From Blattabacterium sp. (Nauphoeta cinerea) (GTDB lineage Bacteria; Bacteroidota; Bacteroidia; Flavobacteriales; Blattabacteriaceae), in assembly GCF_000471965.1 (NCBI RefSeq), contig NC_022550.1, forward strand, positions 558,001-622,000: a stretch of 64,000 nt of DNA. Direction: 5' to 3'. Both the position numbers and the translations under genes were made by a program. Shown here piece after piece: positions 9,420 to 19,182 of the stretch. The notes beneath the pieces were generated by a model, which worked only from the letters and a program-made list of their open reading frames with translations, ran no database searches and was not told the origin of the DNA. Numbering within the stretch: the first letter of the stretch is position 1; every line of letters starts with the position of its first letter.

Positions 9420-10031
9420 TTATTTATTTTTTTTTAAAAACATAACATATTCTGATACTCTCCATCTATCTGTTTCATTCAATTGTGAAGCATAAGAACT
9501 CATATTATTTTTTCCATATGTAATAACATAATAAATACTTCCAATAGTTATGTCTCTATCTTTATAATTAGGGACTCCTAAAATTTTTTCATTTTTTACT
9601 AATTCTCCTTGTCCATCTCCATTTTTACCGTGACATATAGAACAATTAATTTTATATAATTTTTCTCCTTTTTTTATTGTAACTTTCATTTTTTCGAAAT
9701 GATTGTTTTGCAATGGATTTTGAATGATATTTTTTGAATCATTCAATCCTTTATTTTCAAAATCTGTAAAATTATAAAACAAATAATTTCTAGAAATAGT
9801 TCCTTTTACTGGAAATAATGAAGAAGTTTTTTCTTTAAATAGAGGAATTTTTATTTTTTTATTATTCTGATTATTAAAATCAGGATCAGAATAAGGTTCA
9901 TATGCTTCTGAATAATACATGTCAGGCATATATACTACATTGGGTTTCGTTTTGTCAAACCAACAAGATTCTAAAAAAAATACTGATGATATTATGTTTA
10001 AAATAATAAATCTATAAAAATATTTATTCAT
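9420..10031 (-). CDS. actE: Alternative complex III subunit ActE (monoheme cytochrome c lipoprotein)
   Basis: Membrane-anchored cytochrome c that passes electrons within or out of ACIII. A lipoprotein signal ends FFLESC near residue 23. The mature N-terminus has VYMPDMYYSEAYEPYSDP, typical of Bacteroidetes ActE, and a single heme site, CSICHGKNGDG, in the C-terminal half, with a distal Met candidate in NNMSSYASQL. At 203 residues it has normal length. It lies between actD and actF with very short spacers. Confidence 0.92.
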   Translation of the reverse strand: MNKYFYRFIILNIISSVFFLESCWFDKTKPNVVYMPDMYYSEAYEPYSDPDFNNQNNKKIKIPLFKEKTSSLFPVKGTISRNYLFYNFTDFENKGLNDSKNIIQNPLQNNHFEKMKVTIKKGEKLYKINCSICHGKNGDGQGELVKNEKILGVPNYKDRDITIGSIYYVITYGKNNMSSYASQLNETDRWRVSEYVMFLKKNK

Positions 10032-10044
10032 AATTCAACTTATA

Positions 10045-10578
10045 TTATTTTTTTATAATTACCTCTATTGCCCCATATTGTTTGAGTAGATCTACTAATT
10101 GAGTGATATTTTTTTCCGTATAAATTTCTATCAAAAACATGTTATCAGTAGTTCTGGGATCCGGATTTTTGGATATACGTCCTGGAAATAATTTGCATTG
10201 AATCAAATAAGTAATACACATAAAATGTGCAGAAAAAAAAATTGATAATTCAAATATAACAGGAATAAAAGAAGGAAAATTTCTTATCCAAGAAAAAGAG
10301 GGTTTTCCTCCAATATTTTGAGGCCAATCCCAAATCATAGTATACCAAGTTAATATACAAGCCATACAAAAACCTAATAATCCATATATAAAAGATAAAA
10401 AAGATAAATTCGTTTTTTTTAATTTTAACACTTCAGTCAAATTATGAATAGGAAAAGGAGAATAAACTTCATGTATATCATAATTATGATATTGTATAAT
10501 TTTTATACTCTTTATAAGGGTATAATCATTATCATATAATGCATGTACATATGTATTCATTTCGTTATTTTTTATCAT
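10045..10578 (-). CDS. actD: Alternative complex III subunit ActD (DUF3341)
   Basis: Small ACIII membrane subunit of the DUF3341 family. Two transmembrane segments occur at roughly residues 60-85 and 100-130, preceded by YDIHEVYSPFPIHNL (the conserved EvysPfPih pattern) and ending with a ferredoxin-like soluble part. At 177 residues it is full length. Its start overlaps the end of actC by 14 bp, indicating translational coupling. The molecular role of ActD is not well established. Confidence 0.9.
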   Translation of the reverse strand: MIKNNEMNTYVHALYDNDYTLIKSIKIIQYHNYDIHEVYSPFPIHNLTEVLKLKKTNLSFLSFIYGLLGFCMACILTWYTMIWDWPQNIGGKPSFSWIRNFPSFIPVIFELSIFFSAHFMCITYLIQCKLFPGRISKNPDPRTTDNMFLIEIYTEKNITQLVDLLKQYGAIEVIIKK

Positions 10579-11935
10579 GATCTGATTTTAATATTGTTTT
10601 TAATTCCGATTGTGAAATCACAGGAAAAACACGTATATATAATAAATAAAGGATAAAAAATAAGCCAATAGTTCCTATAAAAATACCGACATCTACAAAT
10701 GAAGGGACAAAACCAGTCCAAGAAGAAGGAAGATAATCATGACTAAGATTTAGAACAATAATATCAAATCTTTCAAACCACATTCCAATATTTATAATAA
10801 TAGCTATAAAATAAGACCAAAAAAAACTTCTTCGTACAGATTTAATCCATAAAAATTGAGGAATCATAACATTGCAAATAATCAAAGCCCAAAAAGCCCA
10901 CCAAAATGGACCTTTAGATGCTTCTACAGAAAAATAAATGAATTTTTCAAAAGGATCTCCTGAATACCAAGCAAGAATAAATTCTGAAATATAAGCCAAT
11001 AAAACAATTCCCCCTGTTAATAAAATAATCATATTCATATATTCGATATGATTTCTGGTAATATAATTTTCTAGAGAAAGAACTTTTCTTGCAACACCTA
11101 ATAAAGTTTGTACCATAGCAAATCCTGAAAATATAGCTCCTGCTACAAAATAAGGAGGAAATATTGTACTATGCCAGCCTTTTATGACAGAAGTTGAAAA
11201 ATCAAAAGAAACTATGGTATGCACAGAAAATACCAATGGAGTGCATAAACCAGCTAAAATTAAAGATATCTCTTCAAACCTTTGCCAATCTTTTGAGGTC
11301 CCTCCCCATCCAAAACTAAGAATGCTATATATCCTTTTTTGAAAAGGATCTGAAATACGATCTCGTATCATAGCAAAGTCTGGAATTAATCCCATAAACC
11401 AAAAAACTGTAGAAACAGAAAAATAAGTACTAATTGCAAATACATCCCATAATAAAGGCGAATTAAAATTGGGCCACAAAGTTCCAAACTGATTAGGAAT
11501 AGGTAACACCCAATGTGCATTCCATGGTCTTCCCATATGAATTATAGGAAATAATCCAGCTTGTATTACTGCAAAAATTGTCATTGCTTCTGCTGAACGA
11601 TTAATAGATAAACGCCATTTTTGTCGAAATAATAATAAAACAGCTGAAATCAAAGTTCCAGCATGACCAATTCCAACCCACCAAACAAAATTGGTAATAT
11701 CCCAAGCCCAATTAATTGTTCGATTTAAACCCCACACACCTATACCTGTTCCGATTGTATAAAAAATACACCCCAATCCCCACAAAAAAGCTAAAATAGA
11801 AAGAAATAAAGATATCCACCATAAATTTCCAGCTTTATTCTTTATAGGATTGAATATGTCATCGGTAATATTTTTATATGTTTTTTTTCCTAAAATCAAG
11901 GGTTTTCTTATAGGAGATTCGTTATGATTTAACAT
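10565..11935 (-). CDS. actC: Alternative complex III subunit ActC (NrfD/PsrC-like quinol-binding subunit)
   Basis: NrfD-type integral membrane protein thought to bind menaquinol on the periplasmic side. It has 456 residues with about ten hydrophobic helices; WWVGIGHAGTLISA and HMGRPWNAHW are conserved ActC patterns. It sits between actB (8 bp upstream) and actD (overlapping), the usual act order. Confidence 0.93.
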   Translation of the reverse strand: MLNHNESPIRKPLILGKKTYKNITDDIFNPIKNKAGNLWWISLFLSILAFLWGLGCIFYTIGTGIGVWGLNRTINWAWDITNFVWWVGIGHAGTLISAVLLLFRQKWRLSINRSAEAMTIFAVIQAGLFPIIHMGRPWNAHWVLPIPNQFGTLWPNFNSPLLWDVFAISTYFSVSTVFWFMGLIPDFAMIRDRISDPFQKRIYSILSFGWGGTSKDWQRFEEISLILAGLCTPLVFSVHTIVSFDFSTSVIKGWHSTIFPPYFVAGAIFSGFAMVQTLLGVARKVLSLENYITRNHIEYMNMIILLTGGIVLLAYISEFILAWYSGDPFEKFIYFSVEASKGPFWWAFWALIICNVMIPQFLWIKSVRRSFFWSYFIAIIINIGMWFERFDIIVLNLSHDYLPSSWTGFVPSFVDVGIFIGTIGLFFILYLLYIRVFPVISQSELKTILKSDHDKK

Positions 11936-11943
11936 AATTTTAT

Positions 11944-14919
11944 CTATTTCATTTTATCTATTTCATTTTTTTTATTCCTAATTTTCAATTGATAAGATAC
12001 ATTGGGTCTGACTCCTATAAAATCTAATAATTTATAAGATCTAGGATTTTTTATTTTCTTAGAAATAAGACTTGTAGAATCATTCGTGTCTCCAAAAGTT
12101 ATAGCTTTGGTAGGACAAGAAATACTGCAAGCAGTTTCAAATTCTTTATCTTTAATTTCTCTATTTTCTTTTTTTGCTACTCCTATAACGTACTGTGTTC
12201 TTTGTATACATAAAGAACATTTTTCCATTACACCTCTAGTTCTAACTACGACATCTGGATTTAAAACCATCTTTCCTAAAGAATTATTCATATTAAAATC
12301 AAATTTTTGATTATTAACATAATTAAACCAGTTAAATCGTCTAACTTTATAAGGACAGTTATTTGCACAATAACGAGTCCCCACACAACGATTATAAACC
12401 ATCATATTCTGACCTTGTTTCCCATGAGTAGTCGCTCCAACTGGACATACAGTCTCACAAGGAGCATGATCACAATGTTGACACATGATAGGTTGAAAAG
12501 ATACTTTTGGATTTTTATAAATGTTTTCTTCATTATTGTTCTTTTCTTGATCCGAAAAATAATATCTATCTATACGTAACCAATGCATATCTCTAGATTT
12601 TTCTATTTCCTCTTTTCCAACAATAGGAACATTATTTTCAGAATGACATGCTATTATGCAAGCTCCACATCCAATACAAGCATTTAAATCTATAGATAAA
12701 TTAAAATGATGTCCATTCTTTTTTTCTTTACTTTTATTATTTTTTTTGTAATTTTGGCTCCAAATAGATATTCTTTCCAAAGAAATCATTCCTTTATGAG
12801 TTAAAATTTTCTCTTCTTCATTCCAAATTTCTCTGGGTGTGTTTAAAAATTTATCTAAATCTGTTTCTCTTACTAAATTTCTTCCTACCGTTGTGTGATG
12901 TAGTTGTACACAAGCAAATTTATGTATTTTATCTACTTTTTTTATCTGTATATTATTTTGTATATTCAAAAAATTTTCATAAATTCTATAAGCATTTTTT
13001 CCGTTAACAATTTTAGATAATTTTCCTTTTTTTTGACCATAACCAAAAGCTAACCCTATGGATCCTATAGCCTGTCCAGGTTGAATCAAAACAGGAATAT
13101 TTTGAATGACCGTTTTATCGTTTTGAATTAAATCTACACAGTTTCCATTTAAAGAACCATCTCCTGAGTTCCAATTCCTTAATCCCATTTTATTTGCATC
13201 AAAATATGATATAGTTAAATAATTATCCCATGTACTACGTGTAATCGGGTCTGGAAGTTCTTGTAACCAAGGATTATTATGTTGAGAACCATCACCCATA
13301 CTAATTTTTGTGTATAATCTGAGTTCAAAGTTTTTTTCTATTTTTTTATTTCCTATTTTTTTTTCATATTCTTGTATCTTATTGTTATTCGAATAATTAT
13401 TTGAAATTGCATTATGATTTATAATTTTTACTACCCCGAGAAATAAAGCTTCATTAAAAGAAGAAACATTAGATTTAGGTACAATATTTTTTATCCAAGT
13501 TTTCTTTAAATATTCATAAAAATTTTTTTCTTTCATCCCCCCCCAAATAATTAAAGAATCCTGAAATTGTCTTGTGTTAAAAATACGTTGAACAGTAGGT
13601 TGAATTAATGTATAAATATTACTTACAGGATAAGTATCTCCCCAACTTTCTAACCAATGAGGAATAGGAGCTAACACATCCATCACTTCATTGGTTTCGT
13701 CTTTATTCATAGAAAAAGAAACTGTTAAAGGTATTTTTTTTATAAACTTTTTTACTTTTTCATGAATAGATAATGGAAGACTATAAATAGGATTTACATT
13801 ATGAATAAATAAACCTCCAATATTTCCTATCTTTAAATTTTTTAAAAAATTTTCGAATTCATCATCATTACTTTCTTTTGAGAAAAAAAAACTATTTTTT
13901 TGTAATGCATGACTATTAATTTTCTTATTAATCAAAAAAGATAATTCATAAGATTCTTGATCTCCATCGGCAAAAATAACGCTTTTAGACCCCATTTTAT
14001 TTATCAATGAAACTATTTTGTCCACATTTTTATCATTAGAATTTTTTCCAAAAAAAATTTTTTGAAAAATTTCAAATAACATTTTTTTTATATCAGAAGG
14101 CTTTTTAGCCAAACGAATATCTGCATTTGCTCCAGTTATTGTCATGTTGCTTTCTATTTGAATATGTTGCATCATATTTTTTTGAGGTGTTCTATTTTGA
14201 ACATAAGATTTAGCCATATTTTCTGGACTCCAATCTCCTAAAAAATCAGCATCAAACGAAATTATTAATTCTGATTTATTCAAATTAAAGACAGGAAAAC
14301 CGCGGATTCCAAATATTTCTTTTGACGCATCTAGAGCTTTAGAATATGAAATAGGATCATAAGTTATCCATTTAGTATTAGGATATTTTTTCTTAAAATC
14401 CTGAATCAATTTTTTTGTGGAAAAACTTGGAAAAGAATGAGAAAGAAAAATTATATCTTTTTTTGTTTGAGATAAATGCTTTAAATGCCAAATCACATAA
14501 TTATCTATTTTATTCCAAGTACTTTCTTTGCCTTTTAAAAAAGGATTTTTTAATCTTTCTTCATCATAAAGAGATAACAAAGAAGATTGTATTCTTGCAG
14601 AAGTTGTATTAAAATATTCAGAATAAGAATTGGGTTCTATTTTTATAGGACGACCTTCTCTTGTTTTAACCAAAACACTTCCTATATCAAAAGAGTCGAT
14701 CATAGTTGATGCATAATAATTCGGAATTCCTGGAGTGATATTATCTGGTTTGACCACATAAGGAATCGATTTAATTACTGGGCCTTTACAAGCGGCTAAA
14801 GTGACTGAAGCTGTACTAAAACCCACCCATTTAAGAAAATCACGTCTGGATGTTTCTCCTTTAAGTAGATTTTTGATGGGATTATATTCAAATATTTTTC
14901 CTTTTTTGTTTGATTTCAT
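11944..14919 (-). CDS. actB: Alternative complex III subunit ActB (molybdopterin-like plus four-cluster Fe-S protein)
   Basis: Large periplasmic-side electron-transfer subunit of ACIII. A Tat-type signal with TSRRDFLK (residues 23-30) is followed by a hydrophobic stretch ending LAAC, a lipobox candidate. The centre is a molybdopterin-oxidoreductase-like domain that in ACIII carries no Mo cofactor. The C-terminal third has four cysteine groups: CIGCGACIIAC, CQHCDHAPCETVC, CVGTRYCANNC and CSLC with CSISCPTKA. I chose the ATG at 14919, giving 991 residues and leaving 13 bp after actA; the frame also opens at a GTG at 14961 inside actA, which would mis-place the signal sequence. Confidence 0.95.
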   Translation of the reverse strand: MKSNKKGKIFEYNPIKNLLKGETSRRDFLKWVGFSTASVTLAACKGPVIKSIPYVVKPDNITPGIPNYYASTMIDSFDIGSVLVKTREGRPIKIEPNSYSEYFNTTSARIQSSLLSLYDEERLKNPFLKGKESTWNKIDNYVIWHLKHLSQTKKDIIFLSHSFPSFSTKKLIQDFKKKYPNTKWITYDPISYSKALDASKEIFGIRGFPVFNLNKSELIISFDADFLGDWSPENMAKSYVQNRTPQKNMMQHIQIESNMTITGANADIRLAKKPSDIKKMLFEIFQKIFFGKNSNDKNVDKIVSLINKMGSKSVIFADGDQESYELSFLINKKINSHALQKNSFFFSKESNDDEFENFLKNLKIGNIGGLFIHNVNPIYSLPLSIHEKVKKFIKKIPLTVSFSMNKDETNEVMDVLAPIPHWLESWGDTYPVSNIYTLIQPTVQRIFNTRQFQDSLIIWGGMKEKNFYEYLKKTWIKNIVPKSNVSSFNEALFLGVVKIINHNAISNNYSNNNKIQEYEKKIGNKKIEKNFELRLYTKISMGDGSQHNNPWLQELPDPITRSTWDNYLTISYFDANKMGLRNWNSGDGSLNGNCVDLIQNDKTVIQNIPVLIQPGQAIGSIGLAFGYGQKKGKLSKIVNGKNAYRIYENFLNIQNNIQIKKVDKIHKFACVQLHHTTVGRNLVRETDLDKFLNTPREIWNEEEKILTHKGMISLERISIWSQNYKKNNKSKEKKNGHHFNLSIDLNACIGCGACIIACHSENNVPIVGKEEIEKSRDMHWLRIDRYYFSDQEKNNNEENIYKNPKVSFQPIMCQHCDHAPCETVCPVGATTHGKQGQNMMVYNRCVGTRYCANNCPYKVRRFNWFNYVNNQKFDFNMNNSLGKMVLNPDVVVRTRGVMEKCSLCIQRTQYVIGVAKKENREIKDKEFETACSISCPTKAITFGDTNDSTSLISKKIKNPRSYKLLDFIGVRPNVSYQLKIRNKKNEIDKMK

Positions 14920-14932
14920 AATAATTTTTATT

Positions 14933-16270
14933 TCAGTAATGACATTTAGCACATTCTGCACCTCCTACCATGTCAACAGTTATTTTATCTTTTTTTTCAT
15001 TAGGAAAATATTTTTTATAATATTGATTGTTATTGTCTATTTCTACGTTTCTATGACAAGAAATACACCATTCCATAGTGAAATTATTAAACATTTCCAC
15101 TGTATCCATTTTTTGAACTTCTCCATGACAAGCATTACAAACTAAATTTACTTTTTTATTTTTTATTGTTTTTTCTCCTGTTATGATATGTTGAGAATGA
15201 TCAAAATAGACAAAATCTGGCATATTATGAATACGAATCCATTTAATGGGATTAGTTTTTTTAGAATATTTTCTTGTTTTCGTATCCCATCCTACAGCTT
15301 GATATATTTTTTGTATTTCTTGATTATATTCTTCTCGACTTTTTCCCTTTTCCAAATAATCTCCATTGTATTCATTAATAGTAATATGACAATTCATACA
15401 AACATTAATTGAAGGAATTCCAGATACTTTACCATACTTGGCAGAAGAATGACAATATTGACAATCAATTTTATTAATTTCAGAATGAATTTTATGAGAA
15501 AAATAAATAGGTTGCTCAGGTTTATATCCTTTATTTACATCTATTTTCATGATAACTCCAAGTCTCATATAATCCCAATAACAAAAAAAAACCTGTAAAA
15601 CAAGAAAATAAATACCATTTTTTTTGTTATTTCCTAATATTCTTTTGTAAAGAAAATTGATTATAAAATTTTTCTTACTAAAAGCAGAGGCTTTTGTTTC
15701 GCCTTCATTGATTAATCTTACAAGGATTTGGATCCTATACAAAATCCAAATTAAAATTAAAGATAAAATACAAAAACAAAAAATAATGAGTTTTACTAAA
15801 AATTTTTTTTCTTCTTTTTCAGAGTCCGCAATTTCATTATGATTTACTTCGTGGGTTTCATTTTCTTTTTTTTTTATTAAATCTGGATTTTTTATAAAAT
15901 ATAATATATCATCTATCTGTTTTTCTGATAATTGAGGAAATGAATTCATTTCTATATTTTCATATTCCTTATAAATCTCCAAAGCTTCTTTATCCCCACT
16001 TTCTCTTAAAGACTTATTATCTTTAATCCATTGTTGTAACCATTTACGGCTTCTTTTTTCAGTAACTCCATGTAAAGCCGGTCCTATCATTTTTTTTTCT
16101 AAATCCATGGAATGGCATGCTGTGCAATTTTTTTTAAAAAGTTCAACTCCATTATTAATATCTCCTTTTATTATATCACTCTTTAATTCTACTTTTCCTT
16201 TTCCTACTCCTACTAAAAAAAAATAAAGAATAAAAGTAAAAAACGAAATTCTTTTCATACTATAAATCAT
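14933..16270 (-). CDS. actA: Alternative complex III subunit ActA (multiheme cytochrome c with extra N-terminal cytochrome domain)
   Basis: Heme-bearing subunit of ACIII. Six CXXCH sites are visible at residues 49-53, 270-274, 291-295, 378-382, 402-406 and 440-444. The first belongs to a class I cytochrome domain, separated by a transmembrane helix (about 157-187) from a pentaheme domain. The N-terminus is a signal peptide; an ATG at codon 5 (16258) is an equally plausible start. Heme attachment would need the CcsBA protein encoded at about 36-39 kb. First gene of the act cluster. Confidence 0.92.
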   Translation of the reverse strand: MIYSMKRISFFTFILYFFLVGVGKGKVELKSDIIKGDINNGVELFKKNCTACHSMDLEKKMIGPALHGVTEKRSRKWLQQWIKDNKSLRESGDKEALEIYKEYENIEMNSFPQLSEKQIDDILYFIKNPDLIKKKENETHEVNHNEIADSEKEEKKFLVKLIIFCFCILSLILIWILYRIQILVRLINEGETKASAFSKKNFIINFLYKRILGNNKKNGIYFLVLQVFFCYWDYMRLGVIMKIDVNKGYKPEQPIYFSHKIHSEINKIDCQYCHSSAKYGKVSGIPSINVCMNCHITINEYNGDYLEKGKSREEYNQEIQKIYQAVGWDTKTRKYSKKTNPIKWIRIHNMPDFVYFDHSQHIITGEKTIKNKKVNLVCNACHGEVQKMDTVEMFNNFTMEWCISCHRNVEIDNNNQYYKKYFPNEKKDKITVDMVGGAECAKCHY

Positions 16271-16364
16271 AATGAATTAATTCATTTATACCACAAAAAT
16301 AGAATAAAAGAAAAAAATCCCATTTTTTGGAAAAAAAAATTCGTAAATTTCTTTTTTGAATCTT

Positions 16365-16372
16365 TAACTTTG
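16365..16372 (+). promoter_or_regulatory. Putative -7 element before the M16 peptidase operon
   Basis: TAACTTTG matches TAnnTTTG exactly but ends only 4 nt before the ATG at 16377. If used, the transcript would be leaderless or nearly so; no -33 TTG is seen at the right distance. Confidence 0.35.
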
Positions 16373-16376
16373 TTTC

Positions 16377-17738
16377 ATGAATAGGATTTACATTTTTTTC
16401 TTAATATCATCAGTTATGTTATTTAATCATTTAGATTCCAAGGACTTTAATTACTCCAAGAAATTATATAAAATTAAGTTTTTCGAAGAAAAACTGTCAA
16501 ATGGACTACATGTTATTTTACATCAAGACAATACGAACCCTTTAGTTTCTATTTCCGTTTTGTATCATGTAGGTAGTAAAAATGAAAACCCTGGTAGATC
16601 GGGTTTTGCTCATTTTTTTGAACATCTTATGTTCGAGGGATCTAAAAATATTAAAAAAGGAGAATATTTTAAGTATATAGCTTATAATGGAGGAAAAAAT
16701 AATGCTTATACAAATCATGATGAGACTTGTTATTACGAGATATTACCATCTGATCGCCTTCCACTCGCTTTATGGTTAGAATCTGAAAGAATGCTTCATG
16801 CCAAAGTTGATGAGGAAAGCATTAATGTACAAAGAGAAGTAGTAAAAGAAGAAAAAAAAATGCGTGTGGAAAATCAACCATATGTAAAATCAATTACGGA
16901 AATTATTCCTTCTTTATTATTCAAAAAACATCCATATAAATATCCAATTATTGGATTCGATGAAGACTTAGATACCGCAACAGAAGCAGATTATAAGGAA
17001 TTTTACAAAACTTATTATGTTCCAAACAATGCTGTTTTAGTTGTATCAGGGGATTTTAATCTAAATGAAGCTAGAATGTTGATAAAAAAATATTTTGAAT
17101 CGATTCCTAAAGGAAAAATGAATTTTGGGATGGTAAAAATAGAAGAAGAACCAATAAAAAAAGAAATATTTTATACTTATATAGATAAAAATACCAAAGT
17201 ACCTGGAGTGTTTTTATCATATAGAGTCCCCAAACTTACAGATAAAGATTCTTATGTATTAAAAATCATTGATCACGTATTATCTTCTGGAGAAAGTTCT
17301 CGTATTATGAAAAATATTGTAAATACAAAACAAATAGCTTCTTATGCTGGTTCATTTTTAGATCCTATGGAAGATTATGGTATTTTCATTATATATGGAT
17401 TAATAAATCCTGGAGTCACATTAGATCAATTAACAAAGGTGATAGATGAAGAAATAAATGTTTTAAAGGAAAAAGGAATAACACAATATGAATTGGAAAA
17501 ACAAATAAATTATTTTGAGAAAAAGTTTATTTCTGACAATTATTCTATGAGTGGAATAACTGCAAATTTATCTCATTATCATTTGTATTATCATAATGCT
17601 GATTTAATTAATACTGATATAGAAAAATATCAAAAAATAACTATAGAAGATATAAAAAGAGTTTCTAATAAATATTTCAATAAAAACAATAGAGTTCGTT
17701 TATATAATGTTCCAAATAACAATAACACAGATCAATAA
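16377..17738 (+). CDS. M16 family zinc peptidase (catalytic subunit)
   Basis: Periplasmic or membrane-attached metallopeptidase of the pitrilysin/processing-peptidase family. A signal peptide covers roughly the first 20 residues. The inverted zinc motif HFFEH is present (GFAHFFEHLMFEGS), with the downstream zinc-ligand Glu in EVVKEEKKMR. At 453 residues it is the usual half-size M16 subunit. The following gene encodes a second M16 protein without the zinc motif, so the pair probably works as an active/inactive heterodimer. Start ATG at 16377 gives the signal peptide directly. Confidence 0.93.
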   Translation: MNRIYIFFLISSVMLFNHLDSKDFNYSKKLYKIKFFEEKLSNGLHVILHQDNTNPLVSISVLYHVGSKNENPGRSGFAHFFEHLMFEGSKNIKKGEYFKYIAYNGGKNNAYTNHDETCYYEILPSDRLPLALWLESERMLHAKVDEESINVQREVVKEEKKMRVENQPYVKSITEIIPSLLFKKHPYKYPIIGFDEDLDTATEADYKEFYKTYYVPNNAVLVVSGDFNLNEARMLIKKYFESIPKGKMNFGMVKIEEEPIKKEIFYTYIDKNTKVPGVFLSYRVPKLTDKDSYVLKIIDHVLSSGESSRIMKNIVNTKQIASYAGSFLDPMEDYGIFIIYGLINPGVTLDQLTKVIDEEINVLKEKGITQYELEKQINYFEKKFISDNYSMSGITANLSHYHLYYHNADLINTDIEKYQKITIEDIKRVSNKYFNKNNRVRLYNVPNNNNTDQ

Positions 17739-19182
17739 ATTTCTTGTAAAACTTGTAAAAATTATCTTTACTATAATAATTTTTTTTCATACAATAATTA
17801 TGTTTGCTCATATATTTAATCGTAATACCCCCCCTCAATCTCTCAAAAGAAAAACTACTATAAATATTGAAAAACCTAAGTTTTTTCAAATGAAAAATGG
17901 GTTAAAAGTTCTGATTGTTGAAAATCATAAACTTCCTTTAGTTCGAATTGGATTAGAATTAGATTGTCAACCATTTTTGGAAAAAGATAAGGCTGGAATT
18001 AAAAAAGTTTTTGGTCAAATGCTCCGTTCTGGAACAAAAAATTATACGAAAGAAGAATTAGACGATATTATTGATTATATGGGGTGTAGTTTATATACTT
18101 CTTTTTCTGAAACATCTATTTTTACTATGAAAAAATATCTAGATAAATCTGTATCTATAATAAGTGATATTTTGATGAATAGTCAATTTGATAATTCTAA
18201 AGAATTAGATAAAATAATTAAACAAAGAATTACAGATATTCGTCTTTCAGAAAAAGATCCAAATGCTATTTTACAAAGAGTCAGAAATGTTTTATATTTT
18301 GGTAAAAATCATCCTTATGGAGAATATGAAACTCATGATACAATTAAAAACATTACTCTTTATGATTTGAAAAAATTATACGAAAAATATTATATCCCAA
18401 ATATATCCTATCTTTCTTTCATAGGAGATATCTCTAAAAAAGAAGTAGAGAAATTATGTTCTATTTATTTTTCTAAATGGGAAAAAAAGTTATATATAGA
18501 TAATCCTATTTCAAAAGAATATTTTATTCCATCTAAAATAGAAATAGATATAGTGGATATTCCTTCTTTAACACAATCTTCTATTTGTTTTGGGGGTCCA
18601 ATTTGCTTAAAGAAAAATGATCCTGAATATTTTTCTTCTATGTTAGCAAATGGAATTTTAGGAGGTGGGCCTCAAAGTCGTTTATTTTTAAATCTTAGAG
18701 AAAAAAAGGCTTATACATATGGAGCTTATTCTATTTTAAAATCTGATAAAAATATTGGTTATTTTTCAGTTTACACTCAAGTAAGAAGTGAAGTCACAGA
18801 AAATGCTATAAAAGATATTATAAAAGAAATAGTGAAAATAACAGAACAAAAAATCGCTTTTGAGGAATTAAATATCAAAAAAAAAGAACTGAGCGGTCAA
18901 TTTATTCTTGATTTCGAAGATCCTAATAGAATTAGTGATCTCTTTATATGTGAACTAAAAAATAATCTTCCAAATGGATTTTATAAAAATTATTTGAATA
19001 GAATCGAATCAGTTACTATAGATAATATATATCAATCATGTCGTAAATTTTTCTTAACAAAAAATGGAAGGATTATAATTGTTGGAAAAGCGAATGATAT
19101 ATTACCTGGAATTAAAAAATTAGGTTATCCTGTTCGTTATTTTGATCAATTTGGATCTTTAATAAAGAAAGAAAAAAAATGA
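17707..19182 (+). CDS. M16 family peptidase-like protein (non-catalytic partner)
   Basis: Second M16 protein, overlapping the first by 32 bp. The HXXEH position is replaced (AGIKKVFGQMLRSGT), so it cannot bind zinc there, but the C-terminal M16 domain is well kept (GGPQSRLFLNLREKKAYTYG). A hydrophobic N-terminal segment (about residues 12-35) suggests export. It is presumably the substrate-binding partner of the upstream enzyme, as in bacterial alpha/beta M16 pairs. Its stop overlaps the next start (ATGA at 19179). Confidence 0.9.
   Translation: MFQITITQINKFLVKLVKIIFTIIIFFHTIIMFAHIFNRNTPPQSLKRKTTINIEKPKFFQMKNGLKVLIVENHKLPLVRIGLELDCQPFLEKDKAGIKKVFGQMLRSGTKNYTKEELDDIIDYMGCSLYTSFSETSIFTMKKYLDKSVSIISDILMNSQFDNSKELDKIIKQRITDIRLSEKDPNAILQRVRNVLYFGKNHPYGEYETHDTIKNITLYDLKKLYEKYYIPNISYLSFIGDISKKEVEKLCSIYFSKWEKKLYIDNPISKEYFIPSKIEIDIVDIPSLTQSSICFGGPICLKKNDPEYFSSMLANGILGGGPQSRLFLNLREKKAYTYGAYSILKSDKNIGYFSVYTQVRSEVTENAIKDIIKEIVKITEQKIAFEELNIKKKELSGQFILDFEDPNRISDLFICELKNNLPNGFYKNYLNRIESVTIDNIYQSCRKFFLTKNGRIIIVGKANDILPGIKKLGYPVRYFDQFGSLIKKEKK

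Noticed and set aside
14801-15145. 114-codon plus-strand frame across the actB/actA boundary
   Set aside because: It is antisense to the ActB signal sequence and the ActA heme sites, with low-complexity Phe/Ile-rich content.
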